A stretch of DNA of 41,652 nt, taken from an uncultured Bacteroidaceae bacterium (GTDB taxonomy: Bacteria > Bacteroidota > Bacteroidia > Bacteroidales > Bacteroidaceae). The translations under genes and the position numbers were made by a program. Location of the stretch: the NCBI GenBank assembly GCA_934426255.1, contig CAKRYD010000023.1:1-41652 (forward strand), in the 5' to 3' direction. Within the stretch, counting starts at the first letter, position 1. Each line of letters begins with the position of its first letter. Shown here in pieces: positions 33,967 to 41,652 of the stretch. The notes beneath the pieces are model-generated. The model did not search any database, was not told the DNA's origin, and saw only the letters and a list, made by a program, of their open reading frames with translations.

Positions 33967-34746
33967 ATGAAAGCAGTCATATTAGCAGGAGGATTCGGTT
34001 CGCGCCTCAGCGAAGCCACATCGCTCATACCAAAGCCCATGGTAGAAATAGGAGGGAAGCCCATCCTGTGGCACATCATGAAGACCTATAGCAGTTACGG
34101 CATCAACGACTTCATAGTATGTTGCGGCTACAAGCAGTATGTCATCAAAGAATACTTTGCCAACTACTACCTTCACAACAGTGACATGACCATTGACCTT
34201 GCAGCTAATTCCGTAGAGATACACTCCACCCACGCCGAGCACTGGCGTGTTACGCTGGTAGACACCGGGCTGAACACCATGACCGGCGGACGCATAAAGC
34301 GCATCGAGCCATATGTGGGCAAAGAACCCTTTTTGCTGACCTACGGCGACGGCGTTGCCGACATCGACATTGCAAGAACCATTGAGGAGCACCGTAAGAG
34401 TGGTGCAGCCATTTCCATGAGTGTCTACAAGCCCGAAGGCAAATTCGGAGCCGTCGATATCGACGCAGCCGACAACACAGTGCGTTCGTTTCGCGAGAAG
34501 CCCGACGGTGACGGCAATTGGATCAACATAGGCTACTTTGTCTGCGAGCCCGAAGTGTTCGACTATATCCCGGCCGACGATGACACCGTTGCCTTTGAGA
34601 AAACACCATTGGAAAACCTGGCTCGCGACGGGAAGATGAAAGCCTACAAGCACCACGGCTTCTGGAAGCCCATGGACATGCTGCGCGACAACAAAGAGCT
34701 GAATGCCATGTGGGAAACAGGGAAAGCACCGTGGAAAATATGGTAA
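33967..34746 (+). CDS. rfbF: Glucose-1-phosphate cytidylyltransferase
   Basis: RfbF makes CDP-glucose from glucose-1-phosphate and CTP, the entry to CDP-deoxysugars. The 259-residue protein begins MKAVILAGGFGSRLSEAT with PKPMVEIGGKPILWHIMK, the nucleotidyltransferase signature, followed by LTYGDGVADIDI (metal Asp) and NIGYFVCEPEVFDYI. It has the family's usual length. A TTG 54 bp upstream is in frame but the extension matches nothing in the family. First gene of a seven-gene operon with gaps no larger than 20 bp. Confidence 0.96.
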   Translation: MKAVILAGGFGSRLSEATSLIPKPMVEIGGKPILWHIMKTYSSYGINDFIVCCGYKQYVIKEYFANYYLHNSDMTIDLAANSVEIHSTHAEHWRVTLVDTGLNTMTGGRIKRIEPYVGKEPFLLTYGDGVADIDIARTIEEHRKSGAAISMSVYKPEGKFGAVDIDAADNTVRSFREKPDGDGNWINIGYFVCEPEVFDYIPADDDTVAFEKTPLENLARDGKMKAYKHHGFWKPMDMLRDNKELNAMWETGKAPWKIW

Positions 34747-34766
34747 CACACGCACCCTACAAGAAG

Positions 34767-35846
34767 ATGACCATGTACAACGAATTGAGAGCATTTTATA
34801 AGGACAAGCGCATATTGGTAACAGGACATACAGGCTTCAAAGGTTCATGGATGTCCATCTGGCTCCACGAGATGGGGGCCAAGGTAATCGGCCTTTCGCT
34901 CGACCCCAAGACACCACGCGACAACTATCTGCTGAGTGGTATCGGTGGCAGAATCGAAGCCGACCTGCGCGGTGACATCTGCGATGAAACCAGGATCAGG
35001 TCTGTTTTCAATGAATGGAAGCCCGACATGGTTTTCCATCTTGCGGCTCAGCCTTTGGTGCGCCTGAGCTACGAACAGCCCACAGAAACGTTCATGACCA
35101 ACGTGATGGGCACCATCAATGTAATGGAAGCCATGCGCCAACAAGCCGAAACGCGTGTCGCAGTCATGATAACAACAGACAAATGCTATGAGAACAAAGA
35201 GCAGATATGGGGCTATCGCGAAAACGAAGCCATGGGAGGTTACGACCCCTACTCTGCAAGCAAAGGAGCTGCTGAGATTGCTATCAGTGCATGGCGCCGC
35301 AGCTTTTTCAACCCTGAGCAGTATGCTGTTCATGGCAAAAGCATCGCGAGTGTGCGTGCCGGCAATGTGATAGGCGGCGGCGACTGGGCCAAAGACCGCA
35401 TCATCCCCGACTGCATACGTGCCATCGAAGCAGGAAAGGCCATCGACATACGTTCGCCACATTCCATCCGCCCCTGGCAGCATGTGCTGGAACCCATCGG
35501 CGGCTATCTGCTGTTGGCCATGAAGATGTGGGAGGAGCCCACTCACTATTGCGAAGCATGGAACTTCGGCCCCGATGCCGAAAGCATAGCCGATGTGTGG
35601 ACCGTAGCCACGGGACTGACACGTCATTACGGGAAGGGCACCTTGCACGATGCCTCTGACCCCGACGCTCTCCACGAGGCCAAGCTGCTGCTACTCGACA
35701 TCAGCAAGGCACGTTTCCGCCTCGACTGGCAGCCCAAGTTGAATCTCGACGAGTGTCTGCGCCTGACAGCTGACTGGTACAAACGCTACAGGGACGAAGA
35801 CGTCTACGGGCTTTGCCGGGAACAAATCATACAATTCGAAGCATGA
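34767..35846 (+). CDS. rfbG: CDP-glucose 4,6-dehydratase
   Basis: RfbG converts CDP-glucose to CDP-4-keto-6-deoxyglucose, using bound NAD. The 359-residue SDR protein has the glycine-rich loop VTGHTGFKGSWMSIWL, the active-site segment TTDKCYENKEQIWGYRE, and YDPYSASKGAAEI (catalytic YxxxK). The C-terminus has RAGNVIGGGDWAKDRIIPD and SIRPWQHVLEP, as in the family. The start at 34767 (MTMYNELRAFYKDKR) fits family alignments; Met at 34740, overlapping rfbF, is an alternative. The stop overlaps the next gene by 4 bp (ATGA). Confidence 0.96.
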   Translation: MTMYNELRAFYKDKRILVTGHTGFKGSWMSIWLHEMGAKVIGLSLDPKTPRDNYLLSGIGGRIEADLRGDICDETRIRSVFNEWKPDMVFHLAAQPLVRLSYEQPTETFMTNVMGTINVMEAMRQQAETRVAVMITTDKCYENKEQIWGYRENEAMGGYDPYSASKGAAEIAISAWRRSFFNPEQYAVHGKSIASVRAGNVIGGGDWAKDRIIPDCIRAIEAGKAIDIRSPHSIRPWQHVLEPIGGYLLLAMKMWEEPTHYCEAWNFGPDAESIADVWTVATGLTRHYGKGTLHDASDPDALHEAKLLLLDISKARFRLDWQPKLNLDECLRLTADWYKRYRDEDVYGLCREQIIQFEA

Positions 35847-36757
35847 GAGTATTCATTACAGGAGCAACGGGATTCCTCGGTTATCACATCGCCCGCACAT
35901 GTTTGGCCAAAGGACACGACGTAGTCTGCCTGCACAGGCCGGCATCCCAAAATCCGTTTAGCGGCACAGAAAACAGCCGCATCACTTGGGTCACAGAAGA
36001 CGAAGCCCGTAATCGTATAGGCTTTTTGCAGCCGGAAGTGCTCATCCATGCCGCATGGGGAGGCGTGTCGGCCCAAGGAAGAAACGATGCAACAGTGCAG
36101 CAGGCCAACATCGACCTGACGCAGCGCATCATGAAACTCTACCCCTACCGGCAAATCATCATGCTGGGCAGCCAGGACGAATACGGACGCATAGACCGCG
36201 AAATCGATGAGCAGCAACCCGCATGCCCCCTATCGGAATATGCCAAAGCAAAAGTTGCCTGCTGCAACATGTTGGAAGATTATGCCACGGCCGCCGGAGC
36301 CGAATGGCAATGGATTCGCATCTTCAGCATCTATGGCGAAGGCCAGCAAAGCTGTTGGCTCATACCTTCAGTCATCGACAAGTGCCTGAGCGGTGAAAGT
36401 GTCATGGAAACCACCCCCGGCGAACAAATATACTCCTATCTCTACTGCAACGACTTTGCCGAAGCCATAGCCGCCTGCATAGGACAAACAGGGAAAAGCG
36501 GCATCTACAACCTTTCGTCGTCACATCCCATTGCACTGAAAGACCTGTTCAGCCTCATCAAGAAGCTGACAAAGGCTCCCATCAGCTTTAGTGCGACACT
36601 GCCCTATCGCGAGAACCAATCCATGGTGATACTCGGCAACTGTCACAAGTTTGTCAACGCATTCGGCACATTCGAACATACATCTCTTGAGGAAGGCCTG
36701 GCCAATGTCATACGCGAGCATCGGCAGGCCATCACCCAACCAAACAACAATATCTAA
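35843..36757 (+). CDS. NAD(P)-dependent SDR epimerase/reductase
   Basis: This 304-residue extended SDR protein has the Rossmann loop MRVFITGATGFLGYHIA and the segment EVLIHAAWGG. The active site is a Tyr-Lys pair (EYAKAKVACC), preceded by MLGSQDEYG, where the catalytic Ser is expected. It resembles reductases that act last in CDP- or GDP-deoxysugar pathways (as in abequose or paratose synthesis). Here it probably reduces or epimerises the product of the rfbG and transketolase-like steps. A TTG-initiated extension to 35813 is ignored because ATGA overlap with rfbG fixes the start. No RfbH-type 3-dehydratase is in the operon. Confidence 0.85.
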   Translation: MRVFITGATGFLGYHIARTCLAKGHDVVCLHRPASQNPFSGTENSRITWVTEDEARNRIGFLQPEVLIHAAWGGVSAQGRNDATVQQANIDLTQRIMKLYPYRQIIMLGSQDEYGRIDREIDEQQPACPLSEYAKAKVACCNMLEDYATAAGAEWQWIRIFSIYGEGQQSCWLIPSVIDKCLSGESVMETTPGEQIYSYLYCNDFAEAIAACIGQTGKSGIYNLSSSHPIALKDLFSLIKKLTKAPISFSATLPYRENQSMVILGNCHKFVNAFGTFEHTSLEEGLANVIREHRQAITQPNNNI

Positions 36758-37557
36758 TGGATAGCATCACATTTGCCCGACAAATCAGAAAGACATCCGT
36801 CCAAATGGTGCACGACGCCAACGCTTCCCACATCGGCGGAGCACTGTCAATGGCCGACATTTTGGCCGTACTCTATACCGACATACTGAAGTATGACCCC
36901 CAAAATCCCGCATGGGACGAACGCGACCGCTTCATATTGTCGAAGGGACATGCCTGCGTTTCGCTCTACGCGGCACTGGCCCTGAAGGGATTTTTCCCCA
37001 CACTGCAGCTGGCCACCTACGGAAAAAACGGCAGCGAGCTGCTTTGTCACATCTCGCACCATGTTCCCGGAGTGGAGTTTTCGGCCGGAAGCCTGGGCCA
37101 CGGACTCCCGTTTGCCGTGGGCATAGCATTGGCAGCCAAGCGCAAAAGAAAGGACTTCAGGAGCTTCGTTGTAGTGGGCGACGGCGAAATGGACGAGGGA
37201 TCCAACTGGGAGGCACTCATGTTTGCAGGCCACCATCACCTGAACAATCTCTGCACCATCATCGACTATAACAAGATACAGAGCCTCGGCACAACCGAAG
37301 AAGTCATGACCCTCGAGCCGCTGGCCGACAAGTTGAAAGCCTTCAACTGCCGCGTCATTGACATCGACGGGCACAACCACACAGAACTGCTCACGGCTTT
37401 CCGCCAATTCGAAGCCGAACCCGGGCAGCCGACCGTAATCATCGCCAACACCATTAAGGGTAAAGGCGTATCGTATATGGAGGACAATCTGGCATGGCAC
37501 TACAAGTCTCCCAACGACGAACAGCTAAAAGCAGCAATGGAGGAATTAGGACAATGA
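36757..37557 (+). CDS. Transketolase-like enzyme, N-terminal (TPP-binding) subunit
   Basis: This 266-residue protein equals the first domain of transketolase: HIGGALSMADILAVLY, DRFILSKGHACVSLYAAL, then GVEFSAGSLGHGLPFAVG and the thiamine diphosphate motif GDGEMDEGSNWEAL (GDGX, about 25 residues, N). It ends with the conserved TIKGKGVSYMED. The pyrimidine-binding half is encoded by the next gene, overlapping by 4 bp, so both form a split enzyme. Housekeeping transketolase is normally one chain, and this copy lies in a CDP-sugar operon. A two-carbon transfer to a nucleotide sugar is therefore a reasonable but unproven role. It overlaps the SDR gene by 1 bp. Confidence 0.9.
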   Translation: MDSITFARQIRKTSVQMVHDANASHIGGALSMADILAVLYTDILKYDPQNPAWDERDRFILSKGHACVSLYAALALKGFFPTLQLATYGKNGSELLCHISHHVPGVEFSAGSLGHGLPFAVGIALAAKRKRKDFRSFVVVGDGEMDEGSNWEALMFAGHHHLNNLCTIIDYNKIQSLGTTEEVMTLEPLADKLKAFNCRVIDIDGHNHTELLTAFRQFEAEPGQPTVIIANTIKGKGVSYMEDNLAWHYKSPNDEQLKAAMEELGQ

Positions 37558-38474
37558 GAACAGCATTCATACAACAACTGATAGAGGAAGCCGGAAGAGA
37601 CGAACGCATCTTCCTCATCGTAGGCGACTTAGGCTATAATGTGGTAGAGCCCTTCCGCGACCTTTACCCCGAACGTTTCCTCAACGCAGGGATTGCCGAG
37701 CAGCAAATGACCGGCATGGCAGCCGGACTGGCCCGTGAAGGCTACAACGTGTTTATCTATTCCATAGCCAACTTCCCCACCCTGCGTTGCTTAGAGCAGA
37801 TACGCAATGACATTACCTATTATAATGCCAACGTGAAAATCGTGGCCGTGGGTGCCGGCTATGCCTACGGAAGCCTGGGCATGTCGCATCACGCCACAGA
37901 GGAAATTGGCATCATGCGCACCTTGCCCAACATGACGGTGGTATCGCCTTCCGACCCCAGTGAGGCACGCAGCATTGCCACATTCGCCGCAGGCCACGAA
38001 GGAAGCATGTATATACGTCTTGGAAAAGCCGGTGAAAAGCAGGTCTTTCCCGACACAGTAGACCCGCTGGAGCCTTACAAGCTGCACTGCCTGCAGGAGT
38101 CTTCGTCCAAGAACATCGTCATTGCTACGGGTTCGATACTCTATGATGTTGTCAACCAAGTCAAAGAGCTTCGTGTTGACACGGCCATCTACAGTGCTCC
38201 GTTTCTCAATCCCTTGCGAAGCGGACAAATCACAGCTTTGGTTGAACGCCATCCGAATGTCATCATCGTCGAGGAGCATCAGAAGAACTGCGGACTGGGT
38301 TCGGCCGTTCTGGAAACACTCGGCGACCTCTACGGTGCAGGGCTCATCCACACCTTTCCTCGTGTTCACCGCATTGCCATCCCCAACAGGTATGTCAGCG
38401 TTTCGGGCAACCAGCAGTTCTTGCGCGACTATAGCAACCTGAAGCTCAGCAAACATCTTTTCATAGAAGACTGA
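37554..38474 (+). CDS. Transketolase-like enzyme, C-terminal (pyrimidine-binding) subunit
   Basis: This 306-residue partner of the preceding gene carries the PYR domain (IFLIVGDLGYNVVEPF, then FLNAGIAEQQMTGMAAGLA with the catalytic Glu that activates thiamine) and the transketolase C-terminal domain (KNIVIATGSILYDVVNQV, VIIVEEHQKNCGLGSAVLE). The His-rich loop SLGMSHHATEEIGIMRTLPN is as in transketolase/DXS relatives. The start at 37554 is fixed by the ATGA overlap; the longer open frame merely overlaps the upstream gene. The stop overlaps the flippase start by 1 bp. Confidence 0.9.
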   Translation: MRTAFIQQLIEEAGRDERIFLIVGDLGYNVVEPFRDLYPERFLNAGIAEQQMTGMAAGLAREGYNVFIYSIANFPTLRCLEQIRNDITYYNANVKIVAVGAGYAYGSLGMSHHATEEIGIMRTLPNMTVVSPSDPSEARSIATFAAGHEGSMYIRLGKAGEKQVFPDTVDPLEPYKLHCLQESSSKNIVIATGSILYDVVNQVKELRVDTAIYSAPFLNPLRSGQITALVERHPNVIIVEEHQKNCGLGSAVLETLGDLYGAGLIHTFPRVHRIAIPNRYVSVSGNQQFLRDYSNLKLSKHLFIED

Positions 38475-39838
38475 TGTCGCTGCTCCGATCTCTCGCACGC
38501 AAGATAGGAATGGACAAGTCCATAGCCTACACATCGGCAGCCCGCATCCTACAGGCTGCGGGAGGAGTGATTACGGCACTGTTTATCGCCCGTTTCCTTA
38601 CCGGTGTGGAGCAAGGTTTCTACTATACCTTCGGCTCCATATTGGCCATACAGACCTTTTTCGAGCTGGGCTTGAACGGCATCATCACGCAATATGTGGC
38701 CCACGAGGCTTCCCATCTCACATGGCAGGGACGGTGTCTCGAAGGTGAATCCGTCTATCGTTCGCGCCTCTCGTCACTGTTGCATTTCTGCTTCAAGTGG
38801 TACAGCTGCTTCGCCGTTGTGCTGTTTGTCGTGCTGATGATTGCGGGCTTTGTGTTCTTCAACCGCTACGACCACACCGGAGGCACCGTCAGTTGGCGCC
38901 TGCCATGGATAATACTCAGTGCCACCACTGCGGCCAACCTCATGATAGCCCCCCTGTTTGCTTTCCTCGAAGGCCTGGGCAAGGTGAAGGAAGTGGCCAA
39001 ATACCGTTTCTGGCAAATCGGCCTGGGGCTGTTCATCGTGTGGCTCTGTCTGGGCTGCGGTGCCAAGCTCCTCACGGCTGCAATCAACAGCCTCACATGG
39101 GTCGTTGTGGCTCTGCTGGCCTTCACACTATCCTCGTTCGGCTCCATACTGCGCGAGGTTTACAGAATCAAAGTGGTGGAAAAGGTGTCATACATCCGCG
39201 AGATTTTTCCCTTCCAATGGAAGATAGCCCTCAGCTGGATCAGCGGCTACTTTATCTTCCAGCTGTTCAACCCCGTGCTCTTTGCCACCGACGGAGCAGT
39301 GGTGGCCGGCCAGATGGGCATGACACTTGCCGCACTCACAGGCATTCAGGCCCTGTCATACAGCTGGACATCCACTAAGGTTCCCACCTATTCGGGCATG
39401 ATAGAGATGAAACGCTACACCGAGCTCGACACCTTGTTCCGGCGAACACTCAACCAGTCTATCGGCATCAACGCATTGTGCCTGATGCTGTTCTTCCTGG
39501 TGATTTTCGCCATACGCCACTACCACATCACCATTTTCGGGCTCTATCTCGGCGACCGTTTCCTGGCCTATCTGCCTTTGCTCATGATGATGATTCCCGA
39601 ATTTGTCAACCAATATATATCGGCCTGGGCCACCTATCTGCGATGTCACAAACGCGAACCTTTCCTTGTCAACTCCATTGTCACAGGCATCCTCTGTTGC
39701 CTGTCAACCATAGGGCTGGGGCGTTGCTTCGGGGTCAACGGCATCACCATAGGATATTGCATCATCACATTGGCCGTCACTCCATGGGGCTACTATATAT
39801 ATTCAACCAAAAAGAGACTATGGCACAACCCGCATTAG
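38474..39838 (+). CDS. Wzx-like polysaccharide flippase
   Basis: This 454-residue polytopic protein (about 12 hydrophobic helices) begins with an amphipathic N-terminus and YTSAARILQAAGGVITALFIARFLTGVEQGFYY. That is the helix 1-loop-helix 2 pattern of polysaccharide transporters of the MOP superfamily (Wzx, RfbX). It would flip undecaprenyl-linked oligosaccharides across the inner membrane. The gene overlaps the transketolase subunit by 1 bp and the following fusion gene by 19 bp. Confidence 0.85.
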   Translation: MSLLRSLARKIGMDKSIAYTSAARILQAAGGVITALFIARFLTGVEQGFYYTFGSILAIQTFFELGLNGIITQYVAHEASHLTWQGRCLEGESVYRSRLSSLLHFCFKWYSCFAVVLFVVLMIAGFVFFNRYDHTGGTVSWRLPWIILSATTAANLMIAPLFAFLEGLGKVKEVAKYRFWQIGLGLFIVWLCLGCGAKLLTAAINSLTWVVVALLAFTLSSFGSILREVYRIKVVEKVSYIREIFPFQWKIALSWISGYFIFQLFNPVLFATDGAVVAGQMGMTLAALTGIQALSYSWTSTKVPTYSGMIEMKRYTELDTLFRRTLNQSIGINALCLMLFFLVIFAIRHYHITIFGLYLGDRFLAYLPLLMMMIPEFVNQYISAWATYLRCHKREPFLVNSIVTGILCCLSTIGLGRCFGVNGITIGYCIITLAVTPWGYYIYSTKKRLWHNPH

Positions 39839-41367
39839 CGTTTCACAACAAGCTGCTCTCCCTATGCCTGCCCACCTACAACCGCGCAGACTGCATATAC
39901 CAACAACTGAAAAGGCTGCAACAGTTGTCGCACGACGAACTGGAACAGATAGAGATTATCATATCCGACAACTGCTCACCCGACCATACCCGGCAGACAG
40001 TCGAGAAATTCAGCAACAGCATTCCCTTCGTCTATCTGCGCAACAGCGAAAACATAGGTCCCGATGGTAACTTCCTGCAATGTCTGAGAAAAGCAACCGG
40101 AAAGTATGTATGGCTGCTGGGAGACGATGACTATCTGCGCACCGAACACATACACATCCTGCTCGACGTCCTGAAAGACCGGGAGCCCGGACTTCTACAT
40201 ATCGGAAAAGCCGATAAGGCTCATCCCTACACCACATATAACGACATCGACACCTTTTTGTCGCACATCGGAGTGATGATCACCTTTATGAGCGGCAACA
40301 TCTTCCTGCGCGAGGCTGCCATACGGCTCGACTATACGCCCTACGAAAAGACCAACCTGTTGCAAGTGCCCATGTATCTTTCGGCGGCACTCTCGGCAAG
40401 CACCAACATCATCATGCACCTGCCTTTCTACGACGCCCCCACCATGATGGCCAGCAACGGCGGCTACAACCTGATTAGGGTCTTTGTGGTCAACCTCTCA
40501 AATATACTGGACGAATACGAAGAAAAAGGCATATCGCCACACACCATCATGATGGTTCGCAACAGCACAAGCGACTTTATTGCCCCTTATGTCTTTAATT
40601 ATATGATACTCCGACGCAAGAGCAACTTCGACCTGAACCGGGGATGGAGCATCCTGCGTCAGTATCTCGGCTGGCCACGACTGGCATTGTCCATTCTCAA
40701 AATGCTGCTCAACCCGCAGCTCATATCGCAAGTGCTCACCAAAAGGATCCTCATGTTCAAGGAACTGCTGTGCCGCATCATCGGACGGATGTCGCTGTGG
40801 CTGTGCCCCGTAGTGCCCTACGAACGCATCAAGGTGACGTGCAACCTCATTGCCTCCTACCGCTTTGCCTATCGCACACCCACACATGTGCGTTGCTACA
40901 TCGAAAGGCCGTTCCACATATTCGGGCCGGAATATATCCGTCTTGGGCAAAACTTCAACACACGACCCGGCCTGCGCATCGAATGCCTCCGACGCCTCGA
41001 CCACGACCCTCAGCTGATTATCGGCAACAATGTCACGGTCAACTTCAACGTACACATCGGAGTAATAGACCGCATTGAGATTGGCAACAACGTGCTTATT
41101 GGCAGCAACATACTCATCACCGACCATTCCCACGGCAACACCCGCAGGGAAGACCTTGACACACCACCCGGACAGCGACCCATCGTGTCAAAGGGCCCCG
41201 TCATCATCGAGGACAATGTGTGGATAGGAGAAAACGTTTCCATACTCCAGAACGTGCGCATCGGACACAACAGCATCATAGGAGCCAACGCCGTGGTCAC
41301 CAAAGACGTACCACCCTACAGCAAGGTGATAGGCAACCCCATGCAGATTATTCCGGCACAACCCTAA
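39820..41367 (+). CDS. Family 2 glycosyltransferase fused to a hexapeptide-repeat acyltransferase
   Basis: This 515-residue protein has two enzymatic parts. Residues 14 to about 250 are a GT-A glycosyltransferase: LSLCLPTYNRADCIYQQL, IEIIISDNCSPDHT, RNSENIGPDGNFLQCL, then WLLGDDDYL with the DxD-type acidic motif. A helical linker leads to a left-handed beta-helix acyltransferase at about 365-515 (IIGNNVTVNFNVHIG, IEIGNNVLIGSNILITDHSH with the likely catalytic His, DNVWIGENVSILQNVRIG, GNPMQII). It would add and O-acetylate a sugar of the surface glycan. The start is ATG at 39820, overlapping the flippase gene; the frame further left is a shadow. It is the last gene of the operon. Confidence 0.9.
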   Translation: MAQPALAFHNKLLSLCLPTYNRADCIYQQLKRLQQLSHDELEQIEIIISDNCSPDHTRQTVEKFSNSIPFVYLRNSENIGPDGNFLQCLRKATGKYVWLLGDDDYLRTEHIHILLDVLKDREPGLLHIGKADKAHPYTTYNDIDTFLSHIGVMITFMSGNIFLREAAIRLDYTPYEKTNLLQVPMYLSAALSASTNIIMHLPFYDAPTMMASNGGYNLIRVFVVNLSNILDEYEEKGISPHTIMMVRNSTSDFIAPYVFNYMILRRKSNFDLNRGWSILRQYLGWPRLALSILKMLLNPQLISQVLTKRILMFKELLCRIIGRMSLWLCPVVPYERIKVTCNLIASYRFAYRTPTHVRCYIERPFHIFGPEYIRLGQNFNTRPGLRIECLRRLDHDPQLIIGNNVTVNFNVHIGVIDRIEIGNNVLIGSNILITDHSHGNTRREDLDTPPGQRPIVSKGPVIIEDNVWIGENVSILQNVRIGHNSIIGANAVVTKDVPPYSKVIGNPMQIIPAQP

Positions 41368-41395
41368 GCAGCCCCCTATGCAATGCGGCACATTG

Positions 41396-41510
41396 AAAGG
41401 TGTTTCATCTACATGAAACAACCTGTTTCCCCTATAGGACACAACCTGTTTCCTGTACATGTCACTACTTGTTTCATGTACAGAAAACTACTTGTTTCAT
41501 GTACAGAAAA
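41396..41510 (+). repeat. 23-bp tandem repeat array
   Basis: Five consecutive 23-bp units begin at 41396, 41419, 41442, 41465 and 41488. The last two are identical (CTACTTGTTTCATGTACAG then AAAA). The second and third share CAACCTGTTTCC and the first is the most diverged. A decayed sixth unit may run to 41533 (CTACCTG...CTGCACAT). Most units contain TGTTTC...ACA; in the first the motif extends to a perfect inverted repeat, TGTTTCAT and ATGAAACA around CTAC (41401-41420). There are no unique spacers, so this is not a CRISPR array. It lies between the last operon gene and the terminator at the window end. Confidence 0.85.
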
Positions 41511-41590
41511 CTACCTGCGCCCCTGCACATCGGCGTCTCTGCCCTCGCAGATGGGCCTCTTCAATGACTGACAAACGACCTGCAAATACC

Positions 41591-41629
41591 AAAAAGCGGC
41601 CTGTGAGTCTTCATGAACTCACAGGCCGC
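41591..41629 (-). terminator. Strong terminator of a minus-strand gene beyond the window
   Basis: Perfect 13-bp arms GCGGCCTGTGAGT (41596-41608) and ACTCACAGGCCGC (41617-41629) enclose an 8-nt loop. On the minus strand the stem is followed directly by TTTTT. It therefore ends a leftward transcript entering from the right and may also stop the polysaccharide operon. Confidence 0.82.
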
Positions 41630-41652
41630 CATGGCGTGACCGGAAGGCTTTC

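Noticed and set aside
33982..34794. 270-codon minus-strand frame opposite rfbF, and similar long frames opposite rfbG and the transketolase genes
   Set aside because: Shadow frames caused by codon bias of strongly coding genes; no domain, signal peptide or promoter supports them.
39478..39819. Extended N-terminus of the GT2-acyltransferase protein
   Set aside because: The extra 114 residues overlap the flippase in another frame and have a skewed composition; the glycosyltransferase fold starts right after the Met at 39820.
41396..41533. Possible CRISPR array
   Set aside because: The 23-bp units follow each other without spacers and no cas gene is in the window.

Overview
The window looks like a chromosomal segment of a Bacteroidales bacterium, most likely Prevotellaceae. 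Evidence for this is the recurring Bacteroidetes-type promoter (TTTG, 19-20 bp spacer, TAnnTTTG) before many genes, a SusC-like outer membrane barrel protein, a lipoprotein whose lipobox is followed by acidic residues, an HU-related DNA-binding protein, a double-glycine leader of the Bacteroidales type and an IS982-type element remnant. Genus is an inference; no rRNA or tRNA gene was recognised.

Layout. 1-9.3 kb: the start of dnaK (cut by the window edge), alaS, a small MerR regulator divergent from alaS, a cardiolipin synthase, a large outer membrane beta-barrel protein and rsmA. 9.4-11.9 kb: a YbhN/UPF0104-type membrane protein and the dipeptidase pepD. 11.9-16.4 kb: an AT-rich accessory stretch. 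It starts with a decayed IS982-family element with both inverted repeats still present. It then carries a glycosyltransferase-methyltransferase fusion, an unknown exported protein, a double-glycine-leader protein with a JAB-type metalloprotease-like C-terminus, and a 500-bp gene-free region. That region ends in a 21-bp-phased array of palindromes overlapping the promoter of an HU-like gene. 16.4-22.2 kb: the HU-like gene, a frameshifted alpha/beta hydrolase, then rsfS-ftsH-cdsA and an SGNH hydrolase.

22.3-26.9 kb: on the minus strand, a likely envelope-stress operon (small sorting-domain-like protein, L,D-transpeptidase lipoprotein, ECF sigma factor, membrane protein in anti-sigma position, Spy-like protein, Crp/Fnr regulator), followed by a separate small membrane protein. 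27-31.7 kb: a divergent pair of exported glycoside hydrolases (GH78 alpha-L-rhamnosidase and a GH50/agarase-like enzyme), suggesting use of a rhamnose-containing or algal-type glycan. 31.8-33.7 kb: surE-lpxB. 34-41.4 kb: a tightly overlapping surface-polysaccharide operon: rfbF, rfbG, an SDR reductase/epimerase, a split transketolase pair, a Wzx-like flippase, and a glycosyltransferase-acyltransferase fusion. It probably makes a CDP-linked 6-deoxy sugar, possibly with a two-carbon branch. The window ends with 23-bp tandem repeats and a strong minus-strand terminator of a gene beyond the edge.

Most notable: the double-glycine JAB protein with its secreted neighbour, the phased operator array, the CDP-sugar/transketolase cassette, and the interleaved divergent alaS/merR promoters.
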